Positions 39,101 through 47,700 of a DNA stretch of 64,000 bases are shown here, one piece after another. Position 1 is the stretch's first letter, and the number at the start of each line of letters is the position of its first letter. The stretch covers positions 4,006,593 through 4,070,592 of the forward strand of contig NZ_CP007142.1 of assembly GCF_000940805.1 (NCBI RefSeq), in the 5' to 3' direction. This stretch comes from Gynuella sunshinyii YC6258 (GTDB lineage Bacteria; Pseudomonadota; Gammaproteobacteria; Pseudomonadales; Natronospirillaceae). The notes beneath the pieces are model-generated. The model saw nothing but the letters and a program-made list of their open reading frames with translations. It was not told the origin of the DNA and searched no databases. The translations under genes and the position numbers were made by a program.

Positions 39101-42100
39101 CACGGTCCGGCCGCACCGCCGGTTGCGCGGTTGCCGGATTCGCCGTCGGTATCGGCGAGGATGGCACCGGCATCTCTGCGGCAAGGTGGCCGGCCAGTTT
39201 TTCCAGAGTGTTCAGGTCAGAAAACTCAGACACCGAGAGAGTCAATTGGAAACGCGCCTCGATCTGTTCCAGCAGGGTGACGGTCTGAACGGAATCGATA
39301 CCGTAGCTTTCAAAGGGTTCATCCACTGAAATATCGTCATCGTCAAGTTTCAGGATGTCTGACAGCAATTGCCGCAGCTGTCGCTGAATCACAGTGCTGT
39401 CGACTCCCCTGTCCGCGATGCTGATGTCAGTGATGCCAATCTCGGCAGTCCCGGTACTGGCCATCTCCGACGTGACCGGCGCGAAGGTCGCCATCGTGGC
39501 AACGGGCGGATTCTGAATCGTATGAGCCGACTCTGCCGGCAGCATCTCTTGACGCTCTACCATGGCCAGCCGTCGGGTCAACACTTCCTGCTGACCGGTC
39601 ATGGCCATGTACTGTGAAGCTCCGCAACTGACGGCATGCTCAAGCATCGCCAGTCCGGTTTCGGTATCCAGTACCGCCAGCCCGGCCTGCTCGATTACGG
39701 CGATATCGCTATCGGCGATCTGCATGCCACCCTCACGCCACAACGGCCAGTTGATGGAAATCCACGGTTGTGCAGGACTGGACACCTGTTCGGCAAAGCC
39801 ATCCATAAAACCATTGGCGGCGGCGTAATCGGCCTGGCCTTTGCTGCCCAGCATGGCGCTGACCGAAGAGCACAGCACAACGCAATCGAGTGTCTGCCCC
39901 TGCAATGCCTGATACAGCTGTTCCACCGCCGTGACCTTGGGTGCCAGCACCTCCTGAATCTGCTGCGGCTGCTTGAATGGCAACAGGGCATCGCGGATTA
40001 CTCCGGCGCAGTGTATCCAGCCATTCAGGTTTCCGGCCTGCCGGGCAGTGGCAATGATCCGTTGCAGATCTGCGGTCTCACAAACATCCGCAGACATATA
40101 CGCAACCGTTCCGCCAAGGGCCTGCAACGACTGGCATTGCATCTGAATCTCCGCGCTGTCAGGACGACGCCCGACCAACACAATACGGGCCTGATAATGC
40201 TGTAGCAGATGTCTCGCAAACAGTATGCCCAGACCGCCCAGTCCTCCACTGATCACGTAACTGCCATGATGTTTGAAGGCACCGTGGGCAACACCCGTCG
40301 GCACCGTGGCCAGGGTGCGTTGTTCGTATCGCCGCTGCCCGTCATAACGGACATGAACGCCACTGCCGGAGGTGGATTCACGCAGACCGTTGGACCAGAT
40401 GTCAGCCGTCTCGCTGACGGCCAGCGCTTTCAGTCGAAACGTCGGCAGCTCCAGCATGGCGGTTTTGGCCAACGCGGTGACCGCACAGGCATCGGCGTAC
40501 TGATCGGCCTGATAGAGAAACAACGCCGTGACCGTGGCCTTCTGTTTCAGTCGATACCAGGCACGCATCAGATCGAGCAGACAAGCAAAGCCATGCCGGC
40601 CATCCGGACCACTGCGAGGTTGATAAAGAATCGTGGATACCGTGGTCTGCCGGGTTTTGCAGATCTCGCGCAGGTATTCCACCAACGCCACATAATGTGA
40701 ATCCTGATGCTCGTCCAGGGTTATGAGCTGCTGTTCAGTGCTGAATGTGGTACCCGGCACCACCCGGTAGATGTTCTGATTATTGTTGATCACGGCATCT
40801 GCCGGCTGATCCACAAATGCCAATATGATGCCTTCACCGCTTCCGTCATCCTGGCTCGCGGAGATCGGTAACGGTGTCTCGCACCAGCGGGATGCAAACT
40901 GCAGCCATGGCTGCCGGTGCTGTTGCGCCAGAGTCTGCTGCACCGTGGCGATCTCGCTGGCAAGCAGCTTGACTTGCTGTAACAGCCCTGTCAGCTGCTG
41001 TTCGGCATCGAAAAAACCGATATCAAAGGTATGGTCAGGGCGACTGATTAGGGTTGCCGCAACGCTCTGTGCCAGCGAGGCCGACAGCCACAGCGACTGC
41101 ACCGCAAACGGTAGTCTGATCTGCTGATCCGCCGCTACAGGCAACAGCAATGCGGTAGCCTGTAGCGCGCCATCGAGCAGCGCCGTGAGCTGCCGCCCGG
41201 TGCCGGACTTGAACTGCACCGTTACGGCCCCGCTGGCGCGCAGGATGCGTTCATGTACCCGCAGGCTGTCGCCATAGGCAATGCCCATCTGCTGTAACTG
41301 CCGATAACAATCCGCCACAACCAGTTCTTGCCGACACTGCTGTGTGGCCGTTACCAGCCTCTGCCGGCAGGCATCCAGATCGATTTCCTCTGCCTCAGCG
41401 GTCATCATCCGGCACAGTAACCGGTCTCCATGACTGATCTGCCACTCGCCATTCTGTTCACTGATGTGCAGTTGTGCTGCGGTGATTTCTGCATCACCGG
41501 ACTGCTGTTCACAGACCAGCGGCAGGAGCCATTTCAACTGACGCGCACACAGCGGTGCATCGCTTTGTTCAATGACGCGACTCAGGTAATACATGCCCGG
41601 TACCACCGGCTCACCCAATAGCTGATGATCCGCCGCGAGTTGCGCCAGACTCAGTGATGCCGGGGTGCGATCGGCGTTGATCCAGTAACGTTTGCGGGTA
41701 AATGGATAACCCGGTAAAAACGGCAGGCAGGGTATCGGGGCATCCGTCGCACGTACCGGCAGTTCACCGGTCAGCCACGCCTGAGCCTCTGCCGGCAACA
41801 GGTGTGCATCGTTTATCTGCGCCGGATGCAACTGTTTGCCATCATAATAAAATCCGGACCGGGCAAATGAATCTTCATTGCCAGCCATCAGCAGACGTTC
41901 ATGCAGCTCGGCCGGATCAGCGGCCAGTACCACCAGCCGATGGGCCAGACGCTTACGTCCCCATTGCAGACTGGCGGCCAGTCGTTCCAGCGCAAATGAC
42001 GGCGACTGAGCACTCAGATACCCGGCAAATTGCCGCATTAATAGCAATAATTGCTGACGGTTCGGGGCCGAAAACGGAATCCATTGCGGACCATGAGAAG

Positions 42101-44765
42101 ATGTCATGACAGCCGCTTGGAGATACTGTTCGATAATCAGATAACTGTTAGCACCACCAGCGCCAAAGGAGGCAATGGCGGCGGTTCTGGCGCGCGCATG
42201 TTTGTCCGGCCAGGATTGCAGTGCCTGCACCGGAATCACCGGCGACTGTTGAAACCTGATCAACGGATTCAGCGTTTCGGTATACAGACTTTTGGGAATC
42301 CGGCCATGGTGCATGGCCAGCACCACCTTGGCCAGACTCGCCATACCGGCGGCGGCTTCGAGGTGACCGACATTGGATTTAACCGAACCGATCAGTAATG
42401 TCGGGGTATCAGCGTCCTGAGCGAACCGATGAAAGGTTTCCTTTATGCCGTTGACCTCGATGGGATCACCGATCCGGGTGCCGGTACCATGGGTTTCCAG
42501 ATAATCGATATCATCAGGTTGCATCCCGGCCGCCTGCAATGCCATGGTAAAGGTATCAGACTGAGCCTTGTGATTGGGCACTGAAAATCCGGCAGTCCTG
42601 CCACCGTGGGAAATCGCACTGCCGCGAATCAGTCCGTAAATATGATGACCATCGCGCAGCGCCTGTGCCAGAGGTTTCAGCACGACAGCCCCTACCCCTT
42701 CACCCGGCACATAACCATCGGCGCCCTCGGCAAACGGACGACAGCGGCCGGTGGGCGACAGCATCTGCAAGGTACTCAGTTTGATGTATTTGCTCGGATG
42801 CAGAGACAGATTTACGGCCCCCGCCAGAGCCGCCTGGCATTCTCCCCGACGCAGACTGTCACAGGCCAGATGAATGGCGTGCAAGGCTGAGGAACAGGCG
42901 GTATCTATGGGCAGACTTGGACCGGTGAAATCAAAGCAATAGGACACCCGGTTGGGGATCGATGAGAACCATGAAGATGCCAGTGCCGGATGCCGGTCAA
43001 GCAGCGCCTCATGCCCGAATAACTGATAATCACTCCACATGACACCGCAGAACACTCCGGTATCGCGGACATGATTGACACTGCCCGGTGCCATCGAGGC
43101 ATCTTCCAGGGCATGCCAGGCCGTCTGCATGAACAGGCGCTCCTGTGGATCCATGCGTTCGGCGTCGAGGGGCGAGATAGCAAAAAACAGTGGATCGAAT
43201 TCATCAACCCCTTGAATAAAACTCCCCCAGCGGCTGTTACTTTTTCCACTCTCACCGGTCGCACTGTAAAACCCTGACTGCGACCAGCGGTCAGCAGGAA
43301 TATCGGTGACAAGATCATGCCCTTGCAGCAAGTGCTGCCAGAACTCAGGCAGATCACCGGACTGGGCAAATCGACCGGCAATACCAACCATGGCGATGAC
43401 CTGATCGAGCTGTGGCACTGATGCTATTGTCCCGGCAACCGCCGGTTGAGTATTGAAAGCATTGGCAGCATCAGACGTATCAGAAACGTCCGGTTTTTCG
43501 GTAACCGCAGGCGCTGAATGATGAGTCGTGAATATGGCAGAGTTCTGTACCTGTGGTAACAGATATTCATGCAGCTGAGCCACCGAAGTGTGTTCAAACA
43601 GCAAAGTTGGATACAGCTCCAGATCCAGCCGCTGCTCCAGCTGGGTGACAAAATCGAGCAGATCAACGGAACTTAACCCACTTTCATAAAAGGATTTTTG
43701 CTGATCGACCGACTCACCCGGTTTGCCCAGTTTTTCGCCCAGGATCTGCAGAATCAGCTGCTGCAACTGCACATCGGCACTCTCAGCCGGCAGAGATGGC
43801 TGGGGCTCTGCGTTGGACGGACTGACAGCAGTCGTCGCAGTATTTTTGCCAGTTGTCGGGCTCCTGGCACTTTGGTCATCTGCCATGGGCAACAGAGCAT
43901 GAATCAGATCGCGATTACGAATACGCTTGGCACCAAAGCGTTCAAAGATCAGGGCAATATCGCCGTGTTCGTCGTACAAAAAGATATCATGATAAAGAAT
44001 GTCATCGGATTCCGGGCCACGCTGACTCAGCGGCGCATACACACGGCATTTATCCTGCAATGGCTTGGCGACCTGGATTCGCTCGATGTAAATGGGAATA
44101 TAGGCCTGGGTATAACGCTCGACATCCGGACTGAACGGCACCAGGGTGGCAAAATCCATGAACACCGGCTGTAACAGGAAATTATGCATGGAAGCTTTAG
44201 CCAGCTCCCCGAGTTCAACACTCGCAAAGGTGCCATGATCGAGATGGCAGATGCGCCCCTGGGGTTTCATAAACTCATGGTGCACAATCTCCACCTGACG
44301 GGCGAAGCGATACACTTCATCAGCGTCCATGGTCATCGGCACGCCATCCGGCAATTGCGGATGAAACAGCATTTTGCCGTGTGCGGGGACGATATCAGCC
44401 TTGAGGTGCTGACGGGCCTGATCACGGCTTTGCTGCGCAGCATGGCTGATGACCTGCACACTGATACTTTCCGCGCTGCCATCAAAAATCAGAATGATAC
44501 GACGGGTACTGCTGTCCGGAGCATCATCCAGCCCTAATGAAACCGGCTCCCGGAAGGTAATCTTTTTCAGCAACACATCACGGCATTCCATACCGAACTG
44601 AGTCATCGCCCGGTAGATCAAATCGATGAGAAAAACCCCTGGCAGCAGTCGTACACCATGAACGAGATGATGTGCTACCGGATAATCTTCGGCCGTCAAT
44701 GTTGCCTGCAGTTCCTGGTGGAAGTGATCTTTAAACATTTGTGTTCCCATATCTGTATTGTGCAT
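30168..44765 (-). CDS. Trans-AT PKS, second protein (modules 3b-8a)
   Basis: 4865 aa. Order: DH3 (His33-Gly37-Pro42, Asp204); ACP3 (Ser366 in GLSSV); KS4 (Cys624); DH4 (His1047, Asp1198); KR4 (GGLGGLG at 1507, Tyr1647); ACP4 (Ser1825); KS5 (Cys2044, but the HGTGT His is Ser2179 and the NxGH His is Thr2218: non-elongating); ACP5 (Ser2363 in GLESF); KS6 (Cys2606); KR6 (Thr3210, Tyr3353); ACP6 (Ser3503); KS7 (Cys3736 in DTGCSSS); ACP7 (Ser4197); KS8 (Cys4428); C-terminal helical docking tail (about 4835-4865). No AT in any module. It begins with a DH belonging to KS3 of the upstream protein and ends with a KS whose KR-ACP is on the downstream protein, so two modules are split. It follows the first PKS gene by 9 nt. 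The start codon is uncertain: ATGs at codons 1, 6 and 10 all lack a strong Shine-Dalgarno. Confidence 0.95.
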   Translation of the reverse strand: MHNTDMGTQMFKDHFHQELQATLTAEDYPVAHHLVHGVRLLPGVFLIDLIYRAMTQFGMECRDVLLKKITFREPVSLGLDDAPDSSTRRIILIFDGSAESISVQVISHAAQQSRDQARQHLKADIVPAHGKMLFHPQLPDGVPMTMDADEVYRFARQVEIVHHEFMKPQGRICHLDHGTFASVELGELAKASMHNFLLQPVFMDFATLVPFSPDVERYTQAYIPIYIERIQVAKPLQDKCRVYAPLSQRGPESDDILYHDIFLYDEHGDIALIFERFGAKRIRNRDLIHALLPMADDQSARSPTTGKNTATTAVSPSNAEPQPSLPAESADVQLQQLILQILGEKLGKPGESVDQQKSFYESGLSSVDLLDFVTQLEQRLDLELYPTLLFEHTSVAQLHEYLLPQVQNSAIFTTHHSAPAVTEKPDVSDTSDAANAFNTQPAVAGTIASVPQLDQVIAMVGIAGRFAQSGDLPEFWQHLLQGHDLVTDIPADRWSQSGFYSATGESGKSNSRWGSFIQGVDEFDPLFFAISPLDAERMDPQERLFMQTAWHALEDASMAPGSVNHVRDTGVFCGVMWSDYQLFGHEALLDRHPALASSWFSSIPNRVSYCFDFTGPSLPIDTACSSALHAIHLACDSLRRGECQAALAGAVNLSLHPSKYIKLSTLQMLSPTGRCRPFAEGADGYVPGEGVGAVVLKPLAQALRDGHHIYGLIRGSAISHGGRTAGFSVPNHKAQSDTFTMALQAAGMQPDDIDYLETHGTGTRIGDPIEVNGIKETFHRFAQDADTPTLLIGSVKSNVGHLEAAAGMASLAKVVLAMHHGRIPKSLYTETLNPLIRFQQSPVIPVQALQSWPDKHARARTAAIASFGAGGANSYLIIEQYLQAAVMTSSHGPQWIPFSAPNRQQLLLLMRQFAGYLSAQSPSFALERLAASLQWGRKRLAHRLVVLAADPAELHERLLMAGNEDSFARSGFYYDGKQLHPAQINDAHLLPAEAQAWLTGELPVRATDAPIPCLPFLPGYPFTRKRYWINADRTPASLSLAQLAADHQLLGEPVVPGMYYLSRVIEQSDAPLCARQLKWLLPLVCEQQSGDAEITAAQLHISEQNGEWQISHGDRLLCRMMTAEAEEIDLDACRQRLVTATQQCRQELVVADCYRQLQQMGIAYGDSLRVHERILRASGAVTVQFKSGTGRQLTALLDGALQATALLLPVAADQQIRLPFAVQSLWLSASLAQSVAATLISRPDHTFDIGFFDAEQQLTGLLQQVKLLASEIATVQQTLAQQHRQPWLQFASRWCETPLPISASQDDGSGEGIILAFVDQPADAVINNNQNIYRVVPGTTFSTEQQLITLDEHQDSHYVALVEYLREICKTRQTTVSTILYQPRSGPDGRHGFACLLDLMRAWYRLKQKATVTALFLYQADQYADACAVTALAKTAMLELPTFRLKALAVSETADIWSNGLRESTSGSGVHVRYDGQRRYEQRTLATVPTGVAHGAFKHHGSYVISGGLGGLGILFARHLLQHYQARIVLVGRRPDSAEIQMQCQSLQALGGTVAYMSADVCETADLQRIIATARQAGNLNGWIHCAGVIRDALLPFKQPQQIQEVLAPKVTAVEQLYQALQGQTLDCVVLCSSVSAMLGSKGQADYAAANGFMDGFAEQVSSPAQPWISINWPLWREGGMQIADSDIAVIEQAGLAVLDTETGLAMLEHAVSCGASQYMAMTGQQEVLTRRLAMVERQEMLPAESAHTIQNPPVATMATFAPVTSEMASTGTAEIGITDISIADRGVDSTVIQRQLRQLLSDILKLDDDDISVDEPFESYGIDSVQTVTLLEQIEARFQLTLSVSEFSDLNTLEKLAGHLAAEMPVPSSPIPTANPATAQPAVRPDRVAVSSTVALQPADAYDGIAIISLACRFPGATSVAELWSALQRPQPAASIRYGELCRQRGYDCVAEVADLPVLALPDSDDSEALEFTILQQLMQELIDQSGYATDSLAEQNVGVYIGAGSLSRTGTSLEQLLPASLASRISRTLGLNGPALVLDSACSSSVSALHQACMALRSGEVDMACAGAVNLLTDARIVAAMAAKGMLATDGFSRLFDSQARGFGLSEGAGLFLLKRLDQARRDGDNIVAVIRAIGLQNEGKSQSQALPNVKSLRRLMARTLEQSRISTTDIGYVDISGVGDQLIDVLELEAIRQVYETGQAFSNCVVTASKSHYGTALSASGVLSLLRCIAAMHQGAIPGQPHIQQLLARLPFTEQCFYPVTENTVWPAGSQPRCAVINNMGMGGTHGHIVLQQGSGVLEFPVVADTPDANRSQAVIAEPAAAATTEHAWTETLSQWLTRQLGLEKPVSADTTFEQLGLESFHIAELMTFIEQGMATTLSPSIFFDNPSVRTLAAYVASQSAHPPASMPVTPPTVARQDVPVADPPHPLERHSGQQSDSPPDTTIAITGMAVRLPGADTLDQFWQIIRDGQVVFAPVSATRPHLNIGAVHDRTAALLAEVRYFDGRFFGISPREANLMDPQLRLALETVYHALEDANLTADIRGSDTGVFAGISFRDYEHLLRHHGAEAVAAHESTGNAASMLANRISYSFNLKGPSVAVDTACSSSLVALHQACSAIRQGECRQAIVLGANLLLSHLHFEHMEALGALSATGRCSVFDAQADGYVPGEGIVAIVIQAAASDQPVSQSYALISASAVNHAGKTNSITVPGMGQQQRLLQRCWQLAGTRPDYIETHGTGTPMGDPIEVDAIARAMAELEYDHRDQPCALGSVKACIGHTEAAAGLTGLIKTALMIHHGWLPAQPAFQHLNPKIQLPESLSIPLTGHPWEAIREQRVAAVSSFGFGGANAHVVLRGEQAHPPLPVDDGQPQLLMLSARTQTSLYQQAQRLQHHIEQAIEPLSLAAIARTLAVGRETFHERVVFMADSTAQLARLLEQFVDQNLTPGLIGQGSAELEQQARRWLTEDLPVAMEPGPLCRLPGYAFDGELCWYQEHDHAESPAPVLPVTRQTQLALYRDEWVALRTDSMSVAEGTILLCSGEAINAIRDQINGRKLNVPVSVLDPQRPLSGIAPVAGQVVKILYLAGEQDRRALDQGDMMPVMIMLQRLLSDMGEAVIELLYVSLQLPTPASHRMMSGLAHAVSGARPGLSMRCVFGTKSYADICRELFADEAPTCVSYRNRQRGYVHKHLINHDDQRNPHGFIRHGCYLVTGGLGSIGQLLCQYLASEYQANLIMIGRSAVSDHSQSVCRQLSGSGHDAVYLQVDVTDPEAVIGAVTYGCQRFGQIDAILHAAGSLHEGPLADKTAANFSDICASKILGLEHLLEAVRQLEPAPAIFAFSSISACLPSSQLADYAMANAFMDAKCEALNAQGMQVYSLQFPYWQEGGMQTDEVTLRIIMQQTGFEPLTADAGLRAIDQVVACPDQPVTLIAYGDQSKIQSVLDDAVFSCRLNPAVAALMQPAEAPAVVTVDGLVDELVDLIMQVLQLSQRPDPDVSLTDLGFESITVIELTRQLQQRFGIDVSGADLYSYRTLGDYLAYLQQQYGQTPHRPRSVHLAAAATARADTTVSTESVRSDAGAVEIVGMAARFPGAESLQQFWQNQLAGVDCIAAEFPSRMVGQQQPRHQGGGFIDQVECFDPAFFNMTQGQAEQTDPQQRLLLQCCWHALEDAGVVPEQLNGGKVGVFIGISNIEYREVLAACKRHNGHNVSGTSMSMAANSLSYFFNWTGPSETVDTGCSSSLVALHRARKAMADGDCDWAIVGGVNLLLSRDSFKACEDAGMLSPDQRCFTFDQQANGYVRGEGVGVVLLKSDRVDMPVAAPYANLNTTAINHNGKGQSLTAPSAVAQSELLQRIYAQADVDLEALHYIECHGTATELGDPIEINALKLAFSALGRWPSRCGLGTVKTHIGHLESAAGIAGIIRTALALYHEKRPGNLHFKHLNPHIKLADTPFYVQQHNENWPAHQARIAGVSSFGFGGVNAHALLAGRPPLPATALASQGPLLFVWSAATTESLQQTIGRFSQWLEQQPSSLNLHDVAMTLLHHRHVHDDRAVVEAGDAQSLQQALQQWLTDRSGPLQSSDQPIDVSGWQHADVAAKWLHGEAIRALLPATGHRILHLPGYAFAPTRCWPDDGAAVSPAADAIPRQVAAPAAAATLTAVMNDADVRQVIRQVFAEVTRQPVTAETPDRYFDEMLIDSITGLALVDRLADHFGPVSKTLLYEYKTIAELTAYFVSRGESAQAGAVEQQPDATDNHADERSIAIIGMAGQFATAADVEALWQLIQAGECGVREVPAERFDWRQIYGDPTLDDGKTNCKWGGFIDHVARFDPTFFGISPREAEAMDPQQRLFLVGCYQALEHAGYSPAALNGQRGGVFAGVSALDYSHVADRAGQSRSMHVASGLAHTVVANRVSYFLGLTGPSEIVDTACSSSLVSIHRAMTALQQGECDFALAGGVNLTLTEELFVAFGQSGFLSPTGRCHSFSDQADGYVRGEGYGVVMLKPLAQARRDGDEVLAVIRASGVNHGGRVRSLSVPNPTAQAALVQQVWRQAGVQPADVDYIEAHGTGTSLGDPIEIEGLKKACRELSSTPATTPSIGIGALKANIGHLESAAGVAGLIKILLCMRQQQLPAIAGFTRANPYLDLADSPLYLLDQPQPWPVDSNRPRIAALSSFGFGGTNAHMVIQAMDDALPSDLLPESGDFYLPVSAHDDALLQQYLQTLQRFFMALPTSQWPTVSQLAYVLQSVHDARESRVVFKVQDCAGFCRQLASYLSGDHSVTEATDARLQDWLQGSTDDWPSALRVERPARRLTVPSRPFGGERYWHDVAVNAVIQAQPIDEEQHWREVLERLAHGEVDLDESSEAIQL

Positions 44766-44774
44766 GTCTGGATT

Positions 44775-47700
44775 TCACAACCATTCCAGTTCCAGAATTG
44801 TGTTTGCCTGAGTGATTTTGCTGGCCGTTTCGCCAGTGTTTTCCGTGCGCCCGACGACTGGCGCGTTTTTGCCCTTCAGCCAGAAAGAACGCAGATTGAA
44901 CTGCGGTGCCGGCTGCGGTTTACGCGTTGCCGCAGCAGCCACGTAGTCATTACTGAGACAAATGTGACAATTGGTACCACCAAACCCAAAAGCACTGATG
45001 CCCGCCAGCAAGGGCTGCCCACTGCCGCGCAGGTCAGACGCGATATTGGCCGGAACCAGCGGCGAGGTGGAGAAATTGAACCTGGGGTTAGGTTCATCGC
45101 AATGCAGCGTTGGTGGAATCCGGCGGTGTTTGACGATCAGGGCGGTTTTAATAAAGCTGGCGATTCCGGCCGCGCCCATCAGATGACCCAGATTGGATTT
45201 CACGCTGCCGACAGCCACCTGTGCCGTTGGAATATTCAGCCCGGCAAAGACCGACGCCATGGCCTTGAGTTCAATCGGATCACCGATCATGGTGCCGGTA
45301 CCGTGCGCCTCGATATAACGCAGATGCCCGGAAACATCGTTGCGATGACCATATACACGTTCCAACAAGGCTTTCTGGGCCTCGATGTTGGGGGTTGTCA
45401 GACCCATGGTATGGCCGTCGTTATTGACCTCTGAGGCTTCGATCACGGCGTAAATCGAATCACCGTCCTGCTGTGCCTGAGACAACCGTTTCAGTACCAC
45501 CGTACCAGCTCCCTCGCCCGGCACGAATCCGTTGGCATGGCGCGAAAATGTCTGACACAAACCATCAGGAGACAACGCCCCGGCGGCGCTCAGTTTCAGG
45601 TAAGGCGTCTCATCCAGCAGGACTTCCACCCCACCGGCGAGCGCCAGATCGACATCACCGTGCAACAGATCCCGGACCGCCGAATGAACACTCAACAAGG
45701 AAGACGCACAGGCTGCATCCATGACGTAACACGGTCCGGTCAGATTGAAGATATGGGCCAGATGGGCGGCGATGAAATTCTGGTTCAACCCCGTTGCCGT
45801 TGCGGCCTGATCGACATGATTCAGGCCATAATGACCACGATTCCCGCCCATGTAGACACCACAACGACGACCCCAGATATCCTCGCGGGTATAGCCGGCA
45901 TCAGCGATGGCTTCGGTAGCGACCATCAGACTCAGCCGAGTCAGCGGATCGATGTACGCCGCCTGCTCCTGCGGGATGGAAAAATACTCCGGATCAAACA
46001 AATCCACGCCATCGATAAAGCCACCCCACTTGCTGATGGATTTACCCGGCTGCTGGACCGGGGCATAAATGCGCCCCATGTCGAAACGTTGTTCTGGTAC
46101 TTCGGTGACACTGCAAATCCCCTGCTCCAGGTTGTGCCAGAAACGGGTCACGGACTCCGCGCCGGGAAACCGGCAGGCCATACCGATGACGGCGACTTTA
46201 TCCTCACCATTATCTGCTCCGGGAACCCTGGTCGTTGCAGTGGCGGCAATGGTTCGGGCAGAGGTCTGAGAAGTGCTTGAAACTTGCGGCTCAGCCGGAG
46301 TATCTGGCATATCGATCTCCACCAGTTCGCCCAAATACTCAGTCAATTGCCCCAGACTCGGATACTCAAGAATGGCCGATGGCGGCAAAATGCAGTCAAA
46401 CTCCGACTCAATGGCACGTACCAGATCGGCAATCAGAATCGAATCGATGCCCAATTCATCAAATGGCACACCGGCCTGTAGAGCACTTTCATCCACCAGC
46501 AGTTGCCGTGCAAACAAAGCGGTAAGACGAGTCAGAATAAGCGTTCTGGCAGCGGCCTCATGATGGCCCTTACTGTCCGGTCGCGGTATTTCGCCTGGCA
46601 CTTTGATAGCGGGTTCGAATACGTCCTTGCTGAATAATACCGGCGAACCATCACCGACGTGGGGCAACAAAGTGGAATGTGACAACCGGCCCTGCAAGGC
46701 CAGTGTGATCAGGATCTTCAAAATGTCATCACTCTGCTCACGGGTGAGATTGGCCAGCCCGGTATCACGATACACATCGGACACAACAACCGGCATACCC
46801 CCCTGTTGATGACTGGGCCATTGCACAGATACAAATCCCGACTGTGGATATTGACCGGCCATAGTTGCAACCCATTGATCCAGCGCGGCATTGGCCGGAC
46901 CATAATCACTGCGACCAGCGGTCAATGCGGGAACCACGGTTGATACCGATGAAAAGGCAATGAAGAATGTTAGCGCAGCTGGATCAAGATGAGGCGTTAA
47001 CCGACTGACCAACTGCTCTGCCAGCACCACCTTGGGCGCCAGACAATCAGTAAATGCAGAGACTGGCTTATTCACGAATGCCAGTTCACCCTGGGTATCG
47101 ATACCGGCACAGTGAATCACGCCGGCAATTCTGACCGGCTGTTGCTGCAACCGTTCCGCCAGCGTGGAGAGATCGTGGAAGTATTCGATCTGGGCCGAAC
47201 CGTTCGACAGCATTTGTAATTGTTGGCTGCGGGTTTCATCGGGTTGCCGGCGTCCCAGCAATATCAAATGCTTCGCCCCCAACTGCCGCAGCAATGTGGC
47301 CGCCTGTAATCCCAGGCCGCCAAGTCCACCAGTTACCAGATAAGCAGCCTCACTATCAAGGCCTCTTATTTGTCCGGCCTGAGGCAGATTACACAATTGA
47401 TAACTGAGAATCTGACGCTGACCGTCGCATATGGAAACCGGACGGCTGTCACCCCCTTGCAACTCCCTTTCCAGCAGCGGTTCCAGTTCTGTAAACGGCG
47501 GCGCCTGATCAAACACAACGGATCGACACGATATCTGCCGATACTCCGCCGCCAGACCGGCATACAAAGCAGTAAACCACTGTCGGGTCCGGCTGGATTG
47601 ACGGTCTGATATCTGAAACAGCGCCAGCCCGCTACGACTCCAGGCCCGCACACACAGTTGCAGGAAACGGATCCGGGCCTGCCACTGAGAATCGCTGTCC

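Noticed and set aside
40860-41680. Possible pyran synthase instead of DH4
   Set aside because: The domain has an intact HxxxGxxxxP and LLDGALQ, so an ordinary dehydratase is the simpler reading.
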